The notes under the pieces were generated by a model, which saw nothing but the letters and a program-made list of their open reading frames with translations, made no database searches and had not been told where the DNA came from. 6,630 nucleotides of DNA, taken from NCBI GenBank assembly GCA_043424535.1, contig JBHWOV010000057.1:1-6630 (forward strand), read 5' to 3'. Below, one piece after another: positions 5,241 to 6,630 of the stretch; position 1 is the stretch's first letter, and every line of letters starts with the position of its first letter. A program made the translations under genes and the position numbers. This DNA comes from DSM-111022 sp043424535. Its GTDB lineage: Bacteria; Bacillota; Bacilli; Lactobacillales; Aerococcaceae.

Positions 5241-6395
5241 ATGAAAGACGAGAAAAAAGTTGTCGAAACTGAATATAGAGATTTAGGTTCAGACGCGGAA
5301 TATCGTGCAGCAGATAGAGAGGTAAATGTTGGTTACGGTGTAGGAGCGGATGATTCTGAACTCAACACATTAAACAAACGTGCAGGTTTTAATTTATCAT
5401 GGCGTGCAATTTTTGCTGGGGTTGTAACATTCCTATCATTAATGTTACTCTTCATGTTAATTGGAAATGCAATTGGATTTGGTGTATCAGACTTAACAGC
5501 AAGTAATCCTTTATCAGGTGTAGGAACAGGTCTTATTATTTGGATTATTGTTTCATTAGTTTTATCACTAGGTCTTGCTGGTTTAGTAGCTGGTTTAACA
5601 GCTAACCGTGCAGGTTTCATTCATGGTTTCTTAACTTGGGCTGTGAGTGTTATTGCATTATTCTTCTTATTAGGGCAATTAGTTTCTGGTGCTCTAGGAG
5701 TTGCTGGTCAAGTATTAGGTTATGCTGGCAATGCAGTTGGTACAGTAGCTGAACAAGCAGGTACGACTGTGGCTGGATTAACACAAGATGCATTTGATCA
5801 AGTAGCAAATAACTTGAATGTTGATACTAATGAATTAGAATCAACTGTTAATGAAGTATTAGTTGATACTGAAATTCCTCAATTACAACCTGATTACTTA
5901 CAAAATCAATTAGAGGCAACTGTTCAAGATATTACAGATGCAGGTTATGCAATTGTCGTTCAAGGACAAGATGCACAACAAGTAGGAGATGAATTAACAA
6001 ATACTTTAGCTGACCGTGGTGCAACAATCGCAGAAGGACTTGACCGCGATGCATTAGTGAATGCTATTTCTAACAATACTGAATTAACACAACCAGAAGT
6101 TGAAGAAGCAGCAGATAATATTGAAGATGCTTATAATGAAGCAACAACTCAAGCACAAGCTGCTATAGATCAAGCAAGTCAAGCAGTATCTGAGTTAACT
6201 TCTCAAGCTGAACAAGCTGTTCAAGAAGGAACTCAAGTTGCTGAAGATGTTACAAATAATGTAGCTAAAGTTTCATTATGGACTTTTGTTGGATTATTAC
6301 TTGGTTTATTAGTTACTTCATTTGCTGGTCACTATGGATCAAGAATGACTTCGCCATTCTACGGACCTGGTTCTGATGAGAATGTAACTTACTAA
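5241..6395 (+). CDS. Four-helix membrane protein with large acidic external segment, function unknown
   Basis: This 384-residue protein has a hydrophilic N-terminus (1-52) and hydrophobic helices at about 54-80, 97-120 and 126-160. A long Ala/Gln/Glu-rich segment (165-343) follows, then a fourth helix at about 345-362 and a short tail. By the positive-inside rule (Lys/Arg at 47-55, 123 and 368) both ends are cytoplasmic and the long segment is outside. That segment has only two arginines and no lysine before residue 343, but about 34 acidic residues, and looks helical or coiled-coil. SWRAIFAGVV at 53-62, the Gly-rich second helix, HGFLTWAV and the final SLWTFVGLLLG recall a broad bacterial family often labelled 'PhnA-like' membrane protein; this is from memory, and no enzyme role follows from it. 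I chose ATG 5241 because a GAGAG-type ribosome binding site (5229-5233) lies 7 bases upstream, whereas the ATGs at 5220 and 5223 have none. Codons such as GCA, CAA and GGT dominate, suggesting good expression. It appears monocistronic. Confidence 0.85.
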   Translation: MKDEKKVVETEYRDLGSDAEYRAADREVNVGYGVGADDSELNTLNKRAGFNLSWRAIFAGVVTFLSLMLLFMLIGNAIGFGVSDLTASNPLSGVGTGLIIWIIVSLVLSLGLAGLVAGLTANRAGFIHGFLTWAVSVIALFFLLGQLVSGALGVAGQVLGYAGNAVGTVAEQAGTTVAGLTQDAFDQVANNLNVDTNELESTVNEVLVDTEIPQLQPDYLQNQLEATVQDITDAGYAIVVQGQDAQQVGDELTNTLADRGATIAEGLDRDALVNAISNNTELTQPEVEEAADNIEDAYNEATTQAQAAIDQASQAVSELTSQAEQAVQEGTQVAEDVTNNVAKVSLWTFVGLLLGLLVTSFAGHYGSRMTSPFYGPGSDENVTY

Positions 6396-6410
6396 TTTAA
6401 TAAATGAAAC

Positions 6411-6446
6411 AAAAAGAAACAGATTTCTAAAATCTGTTTCTTTTTT
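6411..6446 (+). terminator. Intrinsic terminator after the membrane protein gene
   Basis: AAAAAGAAACAGATTT (6411-6426) pairs fully with AAATCTGTTTCTTTTT (6430-6445) around a CTA loop. The T tract runs from 6441 to 6446, and the matching A tract on the left arm would give a T run on the other strand, so it may work in both directions. It starts 15 bases after the stop codon. Confidence 0.92.
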
Positions 6447-6517
6447 GTTTTTCAGTGTTTTCAATACTTGTAAGGGCTCTTTTATTATTATTTTTATAAA
6501 AAAATTAGTAATTTTGA

Positions 6518-6546
6518 TACACATTAGTGAACTGGTGTGCTATAAT
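6518..6546 (+). promoter_or_regulatory. Strong extended -10 promoter of the gene at the right edge
   Basis: A perfect TATAAT (6541-6546) is preceded by TGC (6538-6540), forming a consensus extended -10 element. TACACA (6518-6523, 4/6 match to -35) is 17 bases upstream; a better TTGATA (6514-6519) is 21 bases away. The spacer holds an imperfect inverted repeat, CACATTAGT (6520-6528) and ACTGGTGTG (6531-6539), with 7 of 9 positions matching, which is operator-like. Confidence 0.8.
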
Positions 6547-6596
6547 AAATATGCAGAAGGATAGTAATGCGAATCATATTATATGGAGGAGAAAAT

Positions 6597-6630
6597 ATGA
6601 CAACATCATTTAAAGAGTTTACAGAACAGG
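6597..6630 (+). CDS. Start of an unidentified gene, cut off by the window edge
   Basis: ATG at 6597 follows a strong GGAGG (6585-6589) with a 7-base gap and a strong promoter upstream. Only eleven residues are present (MTTSFKEFTEQ), and the frame is open to the edge. This is too little to name a family. Confidence 0.75.
   Translation, partial: MTTSFKEFTEQ

Noticed and set aside
5333..5620. Minus-strand frame of 95 codons opposite the membrane protein
   Set aside because: It is the antisense of helix-coding DNA, with a Lys/Pro-rich translation and no ribosome binding site.
6339..6524. Minus-strand frame of 61 codons across the terminator at 6411-6446
   Set aside because: It reads through a strong intrinsic terminator and AT-rich spacer, and looks like chance.

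Overview
The window looks like ordinary chromosomal DNA from a low-GC Gram-positive bacterium, probably in the Lactobacillales. This rests on the AT-rich sequence, strong GGAGG ribosome binding sites, extended -10 promoters (TGnTATAAT type), a T-box leader, an ECF-type vitamin transporter subunit and a class A sortase resembling streptococcal SrtA. An Aerococcaceae-like source is a guess that the sequence alone cannot confirm. All recognised genes lie on the + strand. There are no RNA genes, insertion sequences, CRISPR arrays, phage genes or signs of recent transfer.

Layout. (1) 1-223: upstream non-coding DNA with a promoter, then the class A sortase gene (224-958). (2) A promoter only 13 bases after the sortase stop drives a compact tRNA-Arg-sensing T-box leader (about 1007-1224) with a readable CGC arginine specifier, an antiterminator and a competing terminator. 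It controls argS (1239-2927), which encodes arginyl-tRNA synthetase. (3) A 209-base gap with several inverted repeats and a promoter precedes a three-gene operon: an ECF transporter substrate-binding (S) subunit (3137-3727), a Cof-type HAD phosphatase (3743-4585) and a small unidentified protein (4599-4937). The operon ends in a strong terminator whose stem contains the last stop codon. (4) A 303-base AT-rich gap leads to a four-helix membrane protein with a large acidic predicted external segment (5241-6395), followed by its own terminator. (5) A strong extended -10 promoter and ribosome binding site start another gene at 6597, which runs off the window.

The genes form at least four transcription units with housekeeping or envelope roles: protein anchoring, tRNA charging, vitamin uptake, phosphate-ester hydrolysis and an envelope protein of unknown role. 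They do not form one evident pathway. I see no convincing new defence or mobile system. The points most worth a second look are the complete T-box, the possible RNA structure or operator ahead of the transporter operon, the membrane protein with its almost lysine-free acidic domain, and three start codons that differ from the longest reading frame.
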